Assembly: GCF_902859825.1 (NCBI RefSeq)
Contig: NZ_CADIKB010000039.1
Span: 1 to 52,118, forward strand
Source: Paraburkholderia phenoliruptrix
GTDB lineage: Bacteria; Pseudomonadota; Gammaproteobacteria; Burkholderiales; Burkholderiaceae
Length of the DNA: 52,118 bases
Direction: 5' to 3'
The notes below the pieces were generated by a model. The model was given only the letters and a program-made list of their open reading frames with translations. It was not told the DNA's origin and did no database searches. Of this stretch, positions 8,832-20,039 are shown piece by piece. The position numbers and the translations under genes are program-made. Numbering within the stretch: the first letter of the stretch is position 1; each line of letters begins with the position of its first letter.

Positions 8832-9398
8832 ATGTCAAACGCGCTTGCGAGCGCGCCGCTCGACGCGGCCGACTACATCAAGAGTCACATTCGCACGGTT
8901 GCCGACTGGCCGCAGCCGGGCGTGCAGTTCCGCGACATCACGCCGCTGTTGCGCGAGCCGAAGTCGCTGCGCGTGCTGATCGATCTGTTCGTGCAGCGTT
9001 ATATCGACGCCAAGCTCGACTATATCGCCGGTCTGGATGCGCGCGGCTTCATCATCGGGCCGATTCTCGCCTATGAGCTGAACCTCGGTTTCATTCCGAT
9101 CCGCAAGGCGGGCAAACTGCCCTACAAGCGCGCGTCGCAATCGTATGAGCTCGAGTACGGCACGGCCACCGTGGAAATCCACGAGGACGCGTGCAAGCCG
9201 GGCGACCGCGTGGTGATCGTCGACGATCTGATTGCGACCGGAGGCACCATGATGGCCGGCAAGATTCTGCTAGAGCGGCTCGGCGCGGTGGTCGTGGAAG
9301 GCGCCGCGATTATCGATTTGCCGGACCTGGGCGGCTCGACGCTGCTCGCGGGCGGCGGTTTGCCGCTTTATACGGTGACGAGTTTCGCGGGCCATTGA
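8832..9398 (+). CDS. apt: Adenine phosphoribosyltransferase
   Basis: Apt salvages adenine to AMP using phosphoribosyl pyrophosphate. The 188-residue protein carries YIAGLDARGFIIG, the hood motif RKAGKLPY, and the PRPP-binding loop VVIVDDLIATGGT (about 127-140). GGAG lies nine bases before the ATG. The upstream part of the longer open frame overlaps the antiporter gene and is not family-like. It stands between the antiporter and a LysE-type exporter on the same strand. Confidence 0.97.
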   Translation: MSNALASAPLDAADYIKSHIRTVADWPQPGVQFRDITPLLREPKSLRVLIDLFVQRYIDAKLDYIAGLDARGFIIGPILAYELNLGFIPIRKAGKLPYKRASQSYELEYGTATVEIHEDACKPGDRVVIVDDLIATGGTMMAGKILLERLGAVVVEGAAIIDLPDLGGSTLLAGGGLPLYTVTSFAGH

Positions 9399-9449
9399 GC
9401 GTCGCGCGGGGCTCTTCGCATCACTCGCAAGGAAAGGTCGATAACCAGT

Positions 9450-10064
9450 ATGCCTAACTTCGCATTATTTCTCGCCACGTCGATTGCCATCACCATGGCG
9501 CCCGGCCCGGACAATCTGCAAGTGCTGGCGCGCGGCATCTCGCAAGGCCGCGCCGCGGGCCTCGTCGCGGCGCTCGGCTTTGCGGCGGGCATCGCGTTTC
9601 ATACGACACTGGCCGCGCTCGGCGTCGCGGCGCTGCTGCGCTCGTCACCGCTCGCGTTTCAGGCGATCAAGCTCGCCGGCGCCGCGTATCTCGTGTGGAT
9701 CGGCATCAAGGCGCTGCGCAGCCAGGGTCTCGCGACCGCGCACGAGCGCGCGCCTCAACCGTTGATGATCGTGTTTCGCCAAAGCGTGCTGGGCAATCTG
9801 CTCAATCCCAAGGTGACGCTGTTCTTTGTGGTGTTTCTGCCGCAATTCGTGCAGACCAGTGGTACACAAAGCGTCACCGTGCAGATGCTCGAACTCGGCG
9901 CGCTGTTCATGTTGCAGACGCTGGTGGTGTTTTCGCTGTTCGGCGTCTGTGCCGGCATGATCGGCGGATGGTTGCGGCGTCGCCCGCGCGTGGGCATGTG
10001 GCTCGACCGGCTTGCCGGCGCCACCTTCATCGGGCTCGGAATTCGCGTCGCGCTGCGCGACTGA
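9450..10064 (+). CDS. LysE/RhtB-family amino-acid exporter
   Basis: A 204-residue inner-membrane protein with about six hydrophobic segments and the family opening motif TMAPGPDNLQVLARGISQGR (about 12-31). Family members export amino acids such as lysine, homoserine or threonine; the substrate here cannot be told. NLLNPKVTLFFVVFLPQF (about 115-132) is another conserved segment. It starts 51 bases after apt and may share its transcript. Confidence 0.9.
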   Translation: MPNFALFLATSIAITMAPGPDNLQVLARGISQGRAAGLVAALGFAAGIAFHTTLAALGVAALLRSSPLAFQAIKLAGAAYLVWIGIKALRSQGLATAHERAPQPLMIVFRQSVLGNLLNPKVTLFFVVFLPQFVQTSGTQSVTVQMLELGALFMLQTLVVFSLFGVCAGMIGGWLRRRPRVGMWLDRLAGATFIGLGIRVALRD

Positions 10065-10124
10065 TCAGGAGCGGCGGTTGACCTGTGTGCGCGTCCGGCC
10101 GTCGCTGAAAGTAGGGAGTGTTGA

Positions 10125-10976
10125 ATGAGTTTGCCTTGCCTGATTGCCGCGCGCCGCTTCGATGCTGCCGCGCATCTGCCGTTCTGGATCGACGCCGAAG
10201 AGGTCGGCTGGATCCGTTCGAGCGACGTGCACCTGCTCGCGCGCTGGCCGGACGTCTTCGAGATCGACAACGCGCGCGTGGTGCTCGCGCCGTCCTTCAA
10301 TACGGTGGATCTGCGCAGCGCCGCGCTCGCTTCCGTGATCGGCGCGCTCGCCGCCGAGGGGCGCATCCCCGGCTGGCGCGACGAGACCTATGCCATCCGC
10401 AATGCATTCGACGCGCGGCCGCTCGCATACATCGAGCGCGCCGCGTCGCGCTTTTTCGGCACGATGACCTACGCGGTGCATCTGAACGGCGTCGTAGAAT
10501 ACGCGGATGGCGGCGCGCCGCGATTGTGGATCGCACGCCGCAGCGACACCAAGGCGACCGATCCGGGCATGCTCGACAACGTGGTGGCGGGCGGAATCGG
10601 CTGGGGCTTCAGTGTGGAGACGACGATCGTCAAGGAGTGCTGGGAAGAAGCAGGCATTCCCGAAGAGATCGCCGCGCGCGCCGTGGCGGGCCGCACCGCG
10701 CATGTGCTGCAATCGTTACCGGAAGGCACGCAGGCCGAGCAGATCTTTATCTACGACCTCGCGTTGCCGGCTGACTTCGCGCCGCGCAATCAGGACGGCG
10801 AAGTCGGCGAACATCGCCTTGCGCGTATCGACGAAGTGGCGCGCTGGATCGAAGAAGGCGCGATGACCGTGGACGCGAGCCTTGCGACGCTCGATTGCCT
10901 GCTGCGCCGCCGCTGGATCGACGAAGAGGCGTGCGCGGGCATCGAGGCTTTGTTCACGCCGCCGCTGCTGGGGTAA
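10125..10976 (+). CDS. Nudix hydrolase with DUF4743-type N-terminus
   Basis: This 283-residue protein has the architecture of Nudix proteins with a DUF4743 N-terminal domain (about 1-115), related to fungal thiamine-pyrophosphokinase-associated Nudix enzymes. The Nudix box spans 156-178: GG...KECWEEAGI. The catalytic glutamates of the REUXEEXGU half are present (Glu171, Glu174, Glu175), with Lys170 in place of Arg. The first glutamate of the GX5E half is Phe162. Substrate is unknown; a nucleoside or thiamine diphosphate derivative is plausible. GGGAG precedes the ATG at good distance. Confidence 0.88.
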   Translation: MSLPCLIAARRFDAAAHLPFWIDAEEVGWIRSSDVHLLARWPDVFEIDNARVVLAPSFNTVDLRSAALASVIGALAAEGRIPGWRDETYAIRNAFDARPLAYIERAASRFFGTMTYAVHLNGVVEYADGGAPRLWIARRSDTKATDPGMLDNVVAGGIGWGFSVETTIVKECWEEAGIPEEIAARAVAGRTAHVLQSLPEGTQAEQIFIYDLALPADFAPRNQDGEVGEHRLARIDEVARWIEEGAMTVDASLATLDCLLRRRWIDEEACAGIEALFTPPLLG

Positions 10977-11045
10977 GCGCCGGCGTCGCGCACCACGCTG
11001 CAACACCGAACAAACCACGCATTGAAGAAGGGAGTCACCCAGGTC

Positions 11046-11915
11046 ATGTCGACCGATCACAGCTTTATCCTCAAACTGTCGTGCGCCGACCGGCCCGGCA
11101 TTGTTCACGCCGTGTCGGGCTTCCTGTTCGAGCGCGGCAGCAACATTCTCGACTCCGCGCAGTTCGGCGACAGCCGCACCGGCGAGTTCTTCATGCGCGT
11201 GCATTTTCAGCAGGTGGGCGGCGATCCGGGCCTGGAGGCGCTGCGTGCTTCGTTCGACACGCTTGCCGCGCAGTTCGGCATGAGCTGGGAAATGCACGAC
11301 GCGTCGGTCAAGCCGCGCGTCGTGATCATGGTCTCGAAGATCGGTCATTGCCTGAACGATCTGCTGTTCCGCTACCGCACGGGTCAGCTGAACATCGAGA
11401 TTCCGGCGATCATCTCGAACCACAAGGAGTTCTATCAGCTCGCCGCGAGCTACGACATTCCGTTCCATCATTTCCCGCTGCTCGGCGGCACGCCTGAGGC
11501 GAAGGCCGCGCAGGAAGCGCGCGTGCTGGAAGTGATCGACGAGCATCAGGCCGATCTCGTCGTGCTCGCCCGCTATATGCAGATTCTGTCGCCGAAGCTG
11601 TGCGAGGCGCTTGCCGGCCGCGCAATCAACATTCACCACTCGTTCCTGCCGAGCTTCAAGGGCGCGAAGCCGTATTACCAGGCGTTCGACCGCGGCGTAA
11701 AACTGATCGGCGCCACGGCGCACTATGTGACGACCGATCTGGACGAAGGTCCGATCATCGAGCAGGAAGTGGAGCGTGTCGACCACAGCATGACGCCGGA
11801 GCAACTGACGGCGATTGGCCGCGACGTCGAATGCGTGACGCTCGCGCGCGCGGTGAAGTGGCACGTCGAGCATCGCGTCGTGCTGAACGGCAGCAAGACG
11901 GTGGTGTTCCGTTAG
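11046..11915 (+). CDS. purU: Formyltetrahydrofolate deformylase
   Basis: PurU hydrolyses 10-formyltetrahydrofolate to tetrahydrofolate and formate, balancing one-carbon pools and feeding formate to PurT. The 289 residues show an N-terminal ACT domain (FILKLSCADRPGIVHAVSGF, about 5-85) and a formyltransferase domain with INIHHSFLPSFKGAKPY and the catalytic TTDLDEGPIIEQ. The ATG at MSTDHSF fits the family; an in-frame ATG lies eight codons upstream. Its stop codon interlocks with that of the convergent PepSY gene. Confidence 0.96.
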   Translation: MSTDHSFILKLSCADRPGIVHAVSGFLFERGSNILDSAQFGDSRTGEFFMRVHFQQVGGDPGLEALRASFDTLAAQFGMSWEMHDASVKPRVVIMVSKIGHCLNDLLFRYRTGQLNIEIPAIISNHKEFYQLAASYDIPFHHFPLLGGTPEAKAAQEARVLEVIDEHQADLVVLARYMQILSPKLCEALAGRAINIHHSFLPSFKGAKPYYQAFDRGVKLIGATAHYVTTDLDEGPIIEQEVERVDHSMTPEQLTAIGRDVECVTLARAVKWHVEHRVVLNGSKTVVFR

Positions 11916-13120
11916 GCGCCGACGTAGGGCTTTGGTACTTTCTGCGCCGAGCGGCGCCGCGCATTGAGCTTTTTCAGCCAGATCAGCAGTCCCGTCGCGC
12001 TCAGCACGGCGACTGCGATGCCGACCGCGCTGATCAGCACGCGTCCGCCGACACCGAGAATGCGCCCCGAGTGCAGCGGAAATTGAACCTGCATGAAGAC
12101 GTCGCCGGCTGTGCCTTTGCCGGGAATCTGCTGGCCGAGCAGCTTGCCGGTGGCGGCGTCCCAATACATCCACGGGTTGCCGAGGCCCATGTCACCGTGA
12201 TCGTTGCCGGTTTCGTAGAAGCCGACGCCATAGGCGTGCACGGCTTTGGCGTAATAGAGGCCGCCCGGCGGCGCGACAAGGTGCTGCGCCTTGCCGGCCT
12301 CCGTGGCGAGCCGCACGATCCGCTCACGACTGAGCACGCCGTCGCCGGGCTGCGGCGCGCGAACCCTCCCGGGATTGTTGATCGGGTCCGGCGTGAGCGT
12401 CGAAAACATCGACACGATCGGACGCACAACCGGTGACGCGAGATTCATCGACACCGACGTGAGCGCAACAATCACAAGCACCCCCCAGATCCACACGCCG
12501 CCCGAGCGGTGCAGGTCGAACGTGAGCGCATAGCCGCCGCGCCCCAGGCGAAACGCAAACGACTTCCTCCACGCCTTCAGGCTCGGAAACGACAAGCCGA
12601 GCGCGATCAGGCTGTCGAACAGCCAGACGATCCCGACAATGCCCATCAGCCACACGCCGACGTTGACGCCGCCCGTCAACGGCAAATGCAGTGTGTAGTG
12701 CAGCTTGTAAATGAACGGAATCAGGTTGAGTCGCGACAGCGAGAAGGCGCCCCATTCGCGGCGTCCTTGCACCTCGCCGGTGGCGGGATCGACCGCGATC
12801 TGGTTGAAGTTCAGCTTGTACGGTTCCCGCGTAGCCGGGTCGGTGCGGGGCAGCACCATCATCTGCAGCGTGTGGCCGGACTCGGCGGCGAGGGGCAGAT
12901 ACGTGACCTGCACGCGCGGGTCGTCGGCTTCGACGCGCCGCGCGAGTTCCAGCCCGGCCAGCGCCGGCCCCGCTGTGTGCGCCTTGAAGAACGACGGGTT
13001 CAGCGCGGCGTCGAGTTCGTGATCCCACGCGATGATCGCGCCGCTCAGCCCCGCGACAAACAGAAACAGCGCGGTGGCCACGCCGAACCAGCGATGCAGG
13101 CGAACGAACTGGCGCCTCAT
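11912..13120 (-). CDS. PepSY-domain inner-membrane protein, probable iron-uptake accessory
   Basis: A 402-residue PepSY-associated TM-helix protein. It opens with RRQFVRLHRWFGVATALFLF, the family's conserved histidine/tryptophan-containing first helix, and has further helices near 145-165, 200-220 and 360-385. A periplasmic region with the GDMGLGNPWMYWDAATGKLLG segment lies before the last helix. Such proteins often sit beside siderophore receptors and are proposed to help reduce or process ferric siderophores. A GTG at 13144 is an alternative start; neither has a clear ribosome-binding site. A Fur-like dyad lies 67 bases upstream and a TonB receptor gene is divergent. Confidence 0.85.
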   Translation of the reverse strand: MRRQFVRLHRWFGVATALFLFVAGLSGAIIAWDHELDAALNPSFFKAHTAGPALAGLELARRVEADDPRVQVTYLPLAAESGHTLQMMVLPRTDPATREPYKLNFNQIAVDPATGEVQGRREWGAFSLSRLNLIPFIYKLHYTLHLPLTGGVNVGVWLMGIVGIVWLFDSLIALGLSFPSLKAWRKSFAFRLGRGGYALTFDLHRSGGVWIWGVLVIVALTSVSMNLASPVVRPIVSMFSTLTPDPINNPGRVRAPQPGDGVLSRERIVRLATEAGKAQHLVAPPGGLYYAKAVHAYGVGFYETGNDHGDMGLGNPWMYWDAATGKLLGQQIPGKGTAGDVFMQVQFPLHSGRILGVGGRVLISAVGIAVAVLSATGLLIWLKKLNARRRSAQKVPKPYVGA

Positions 13121-13186
13121 GAGCGGGCGCGGACCATGAAACACAAGATGAGAGGACGGCGTGTCACGGGTAGCGGTTTTCTGTAA

Positions 13187-13203
13187 ATGCGAATTGTTCG
13201 CAT
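13187..13203. promoter_or_regulatory. Fur-box-like dyad upstream of the PepSY gene
   Basis: ATGCGAA-TTG-TTCGCAT is a perfect 7-bp inverted repeat with a 3-base centre. Spacing and AT-rich half-sites resemble Fur-type operators. It lies 67 bases before the PepSY start and faces the better Fur box near the receptor gene. Confidence 0.5.
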
Positions 13204-13401
13204 CTTATGCGAAGCGCGTTGTAAGCCGCAAGTTGGTCGAAAACCGCGCGTCGGCGATTTTGTCGTTTGTGGACCACCCGGCGGGCGCCTTTGCCACAAA
13301 GCCCACGCCGGCGGCGCGCGCCGCCAGTCGCGACAAAATGTCGCAGTCAAAACCTTACAGTCCGCATCTTTTTTCGGCATCATGCCGTCCCGTAGAAATG
13401 G

Positions 13402-13416
13402 GAATGATTCTCATTC
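13402..13416. promoter_or_regulatory. Fur box upstream of the TonB receptor
   Basis: GAATGATTCTCATTC is a 6+3+6 perfect dyad closely matching the core of the classic Fur operator (AATGATAATCATT type). It lies 31 bases before the receptor ATG, where bound Fur would block transcription or initiation. Confidence 0.75.
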
Positions 13417-13446
13417 GATGGGCAAATCAGCGGACGGGAAAAACAA

Positions 13447-15615
13447 ATGAAGAATTACAGCGGGGTAGTGCGTTCACAGAAAGCACGCACGACGCGTCGA
13501 TTGAGCTGGGCAGCGTGTGTCGCGCTCACTGCCACTCACGCGGCGCTGGCGCAACAGGTGTCGCCGGCGCCGGCCTCGTCGATCAGCGAAGACACGGCGC
13601 TGCCGACCGTCAAGGTCACGGCCGCGCAAGACACCACACAGCATCTCCACGAGGACGTGGGCAGCGGCGCACTCGGCACACGCTCGCAACTCGATACGCC
13701 GTTCTCGACCACGGTCGTCACCAGCGAAGAATTGCAGGATCGCCAGCCGTTCAAGCTAGGCAACGTGTTCGCCACCGACGCCTCCGTCTCCGACAACGGC
13801 AATGCCTACAACGCGTGGGCCACCTACCTGACGGTGCGCGGCATGCAGCTCGACTGGCAGTCGGGCTTCAAGATCGACGGTATGCCGTTCAACAGTTACG
13901 GCATCACGCTGCCTTACGAGCAGCTCGAAAAAGTCGAGCTGCTCAAAGGTTTGACCGGCTTCATGTATGGCTTCGGCGCGCCGGGCGGCGTGGTCAACTA
14001 CGTGACGAAGAAGCCGCCCGAGTCGACAACACCCGTGCGCAGCGTCGACATCGGCTATTACACGGACGGCGTGTGGACCGAACACGCGGACCTGGGCGGC
14101 CGTGTCGGCCGCGACGGCAGGTTCGGCTATCGGCTGAATGCGACGCACGAGGAAGGCAAGACTTACAACGACGGCAACGTGCGGCGCGACTCGGTGTCCG
14201 TCGCGCTCGATGCCCGCCTGACACGCGACCTGAAGGCGACGTTCGGCGCGCTGTACCAGGAGCGGCACGCCACGGGCATCACCGGCGCGATTTCCACCGC
14301 TCAATACACCGGCACGGGCCTGCCGCATACGATGAGCGGCGGCACAGGCGACCTGTCCGGCCCCGACCAGCATCTGAACACGAACCTGCAGCTTTACACG
14401 GCAGGGCTTCAGTACAACCTCGGCGAGAACTGGACGCTCAACGCGAGCTACAGCTACAGCAAGAGCGCGCGCGATCGCAACGAAAGCACCTACTACCTGC
14501 TGAACGGCGCCGGCGACTACACCGACAGCCGCTTCGCCGGCAAAGAAGGGCATCAGCTGAGCTTGTGGCAGGTATCGGCGGAAGGCAGCGTGAAGACGGG
14601 ACCGTTGCAGCATCAACTTGTTTTCGGCGCAGCCTATCAGCGTCAGACGAACGACTATGGCGCCAACAGCTTCTTCGGCCAGATCGGCACGGGCAACATC
14701 TATCAGCCGAACGCGAACACCTTTGACGGCGCATCCAACTACTACACTTACCGCGACAGCGACATCACGCAAAAGGCGCTGTTCGCGAGCGACACGATCC
14801 AGTTGACGCAGCGCTGGTCGGTGCTCGGCGGCGTGCGCTACACGGACTACGAGCAGCATGGCTACTCGAGCGGCGGCGCAACGACGTCCACGTACAGCCA
14901 GAACGGCGTGGTCACGCCGACGGTCGCCGTCATGTTCAGGCTCGCGCCGACCACGACCTTGTACGCGAGCTATGTGGAATCGCTGGAGGCCGGCACGGTG
15001 GTCGGCGACACGTATGCGAACCGGGGCGAGCTGCTCAAGCCGTTGCGCAGCAAGCAGTACGAGGTGGGCATCAAGACCGCGCATGCGCGCTGGAGCGCAA
15101 CCGCTGCGCTGTTTCGCATTGAACGCGGCGCGGCGTACGCCAACAGCGCGAACGTCTACACGCAAGACGGCGAGTCGATCTTCCAGGGCATCGAGATGGG
15201 CGGCGACGTGCGCCTCGGCAGCCAGTGGAACCTGGGCGGCGACCTCATGTGGATCAATACGAAGTACGAGCGCGGCGCGGCCAACAACGGCAACCGCGTG
15301 GCGGGCGCGCCCCAGTTCGTGATCGCCGGGCATGCGACTTATTCGGTGCCTTACGTGCCCGGCCTGCGCATCGGCGCGGAGGCCAAGTTCACGGGCAATA
15401 CCAACGTGCGGCCCTCGGCGAATCTGAGCGCGCCCGGCTATCTGCTGGTGAATGTCGGCGCCAGTTACGCCACGCGGATCGCGGGCTACGACGTGACGTT
15501 TCGCGCCGCCATCGACAATCTGCTCAACCGCCGCTATTGGGAATACCAGTACGCAGACTATGTGACGCCGGGCGATCCGCGCACGCTGTCCCTGAACGCG
15601 CGCATCGACTTCTGA
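13447..15615 (+). CDS. TonB-dependent siderophore receptor
   Basis: A 722-residue outer-membrane receptor for ferric siderophores. It has a signal peptide with a likely cut after AALA (35), a TonB-box-like region (PTVKVTAAQ), a plug domain (about 80-190, with VELLKGLTGFMYGFGAPGG), and a 22-strand-type beta barrel ending in the expected terminal phenylalanine (NARIDF). The ligand cannot be predicted. No N-terminal signalling domain of the FecA type is present. The Fur box just upstream and the divergent PepSY gene support an iron role. Confidence 0.93.
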   Translation: MKNYSGVVRSQKARTTRRLSWAACVALTATHAALAQQVSPAPASSISEDTALPTVKVTAAQDTTQHLHEDVGSGALGTRSQLDTPFSTTVVTSEELQDRQPFKLGNVFATDASVSDNGNAYNAWATYLTVRGMQLDWQSGFKIDGMPFNSYGITLPYEQLEKVELLKGLTGFMYGFGAPGGVVNYVTKKPPESTTPVRSVDIGYYTDGVWTEHADLGGRVGRDGRFGYRLNATHEEGKTYNDGNVRRDSVSVALDARLTRDLKATFGALYQERHATGITGAISTAQYTGTGLPHTMSGGTGDLSGPDQHLNTNLQLYTAGLQYNLGENWTLNASYSYSKSARDRNESTYYLLNGAGDYTDSRFAGKEGHQLSLWQVSAEGSVKTGPLQHQLVFGAAYQRQTNDYGANSFFGQIGTGNIYQPNANTFDGASNYYTYRDSDITQKALFASDTIQLTQRWSVLGGVRYTDYEQHGYSSGGATTSTYSQNGVVTPTVAVMFRLAPTTTLYASYVESLEAGTVVGDTYANRGELLKPLRSKQYEVGIKTAHARWSATAALFRIERGAAYANSANVYTQDGESIFQGIEMGGDVRLGSQWNLGGDLMWINTKYERGAANNGNRVAGAPQFVIAGHATYSVPYVPGLRIGAEAKFTGNTNVRPSANLSAPGYLLVNVGASYATRIAGYDVTFRAAIDNLLNRRYWEYQYADYVTPGDPRTLSLNARIDF

Positions 15616-15621
15616 CGACGA

Positions 15622-15649
15622 AAAAAACGGCACCGTCGTGCCGTTTTTT
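15622..15649. terminator. Bidirectional terminator
   Basis: AAAAAACGGCAC-CGTC-GTGCCGTTTTTT: a 12-bp stem with a four-base loop and a T run on both strands. It lies between the convergent receptor and AI-2E transporter genes and can serve both. Confidence 0.9.
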
Positions 15650-15684
15650 ATATCCGCGAGCGCCGCGGCAAGGAGTTCGCGCGC

Positions 15685-16770
15685 TCAAACCAGCCGCAGA
15701 TAAATCAGCTCGCGCTTGATATACGCATAAAAGATCGGCGCCGCGATCACGCCGGGCAAGCCGAACGCGGCTTCCATGACGAGCATCGCGACGAGCAGCT
15801 CCCACGCGCGCGCCTCGATCTGCCCGCCGACAATGCGCGCATTCAGGAAATATTCGAGCTTGTGGATCAGGATCAGGAACGCGAGCGACATGACCGCAGC
15901 GGGAAAGCTGACGGAGAGCGCCACGGCCACAATGATCGTGTTCGAGATCAGATTGCCGATGACCGGCAGCAAGCCGACGATAAACGTGATCAGCACCAGC
16001 GTTTTCGAGAGCGGCAACTGGTCGTGGAAAATCGGCAGCACGATCAGCAGGAAGATGCCGGTGAACACCGCGTTGATGGCCGAAATCTTGACCTGCGCGA
16101 AGACGATCCGCCGGAACGCGTCGGCGAAACGTGTCACGCGCGTGACGAACGCGGTGGACAGCGGCAGCCGCTGCATATGCTTTTGCGCGCTGACCGCGAT
16201 GATCGCCCCGATGATCATGCCGATCAGAATATGCGTGAACGCGCGCGCCGCCGTCTTGCCGCTTTGCTGCAGCATGTTCGCGTGCGTCTGCATCAGCTCG
16301 GCCGCGCGGGTTTTCATCTGCTCGGTGTCGACGGGCAGATAGCTCGCAATAAATTGCGGAATCCGCCCGCGCGCCTGGTCGATCAGCTGCATCGCCTGGT
16401 CAAGCAGCTTCTGCACGCTCGGCACGTCGTTCTCGAAGTGCTCGATGACGCCGAGCGTCAGGCCTGTGAGCGCTCCGACGATCACCGTGGACAGGATCAC
16501 CACCGCCAGCCAGCGCGCCCGCCCGCTCGACATATGACGCTCGATGCGCGGCGCGATGGTATGCACCAGCTGGAACACAAGCAGCCCGGCGAGCAGCGCG
16601 CCGAGCAGCCGCAACTGGATGACCGCCCACATACCGAACAGCATCAGCACATAACTGCCGATCTCGACCGCCGAGAGTTTCGGCAGACTCATGTTGCTGG
16701 TCAGCCTGACCGGGCGTGGGCGTAAGTCCTGCACTTGCCCGTTTTCGCTCGCCTGATTCCGCTTGGCCAT
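15685..16770 (-). CDS. AI-2E-family membrane transporter
   Basis: A 361-residue polytopic inner-membrane protein of the AI-2E/PerM/YdiK family. Roughly eight hydrophobic segments are visible: two pairs near the N-terminus, then a soluble, helix-rich middle (about 110-190) and a C-terminal block with LITFIVGLLPVIGNLISN and LPGVIAAPIFYAYIKREL. The family name comes from autoinducer-2 export, but many members have other or unknown substrates. It follows uvrA by 33 bases on the same strand. Confidence 0.88.
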   Translation of the reverse strand: MAKRNQASENGQVQDLRPRPVRLTSNMSLPKLSAVEIGSYVLMLFGMWAVIQLRLLGALLAGLLVFQLVHTIAPRIERHMSSGRARWLAVVILSTVIVGALTGLTLGVIEHFENDVPSVQKLLDQAMQLIDQARGRIPQFIASYLPVDTEQMKTRAAELMQTHANMLQQSGKTAARAFTHILIGMIIGAIIAVSAQKHMQRLPLSTAFVTRVTRFADAFRRIVFAQVKISAINAVFTGIFLLIVLPIFHDQLPLSKTLVLITFIVGLLPVIGNLISNTIIVAVALSVSFPAAVMSLAFLILIHKLEYFLNARIVGGQIEARAWELLVAMLVMEAAFGLPGVIAAPIFYAYIKRELIYLRLV

Positions 16771-16803
16771 GGCTTATCCGTCTCCAACCCGTGTTGTGCA
16801 GCG

Positions 16804-19677
<2,874 letters not shown>

Positions 19678-20039
19678 GGATTTATTCCATGAACTGCGGA
19701 AAGAGGAAGAGGCTAAACCTGCTACTATAACGACTTTTCAAGGCCGCCGTTACGGCTTGCTGACGGCCTGAACAAGGCCTCGGGCATGCCGTAAGACTGC
19801 GGTTGAGCGTCGCGGCAAAAGAGCTAGCTGGGGCCGTTTTCCGTCAGTACAAGGCGCCGTGAACTGTGCGAAGGCGCGCAGCTCCCGGCATGAGGCGCCT
19901 GCAAGGCACGAGTCCGAACGCCGCGTGGCCGGTCCGGTTTTCCAACGGGCCGCGCCGCATGCGCCGCCGCCTTCATGTGGAAAGCCGTCCGGTCGTGGCG
20001 CCCGCAGCGCGCCGCCAGCTCATTCAAAGAACGCTTCCG
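19678..20039. other. uvrA-MFS divergent intergenic region
   Basis: In these 362 bases no gene is supported. The open frame upstream of the MFS start is arginine-rich and not family-like. No CTGT-N8-ACAG LexA site or clear promoter pair was found by eye. Confidence 0.4.

Larger units (their letters stand above)
13145..13446. other. Divergent promoter region of the iron-uptake pair
   Basis: About 300 bases between the PepSY gene and the TonB receptor. Apart from the two dyads listed separately, I see no gene and no clear -35/-10 pair. Confidence 0.5.

Noticed and set aside
13756..15633. 625-residue ORF antisense to the TonB receptor
   Set aside because: The receptor frame has signal peptide, plug and terminal Phe; the antisense frame is compositionally biased and has no recognisable motif.
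19678..20039. Possible LexA box controlling uvrA
   Set aside because: No CTGT-N8-ACAG or close variant was found in the divergent gap.
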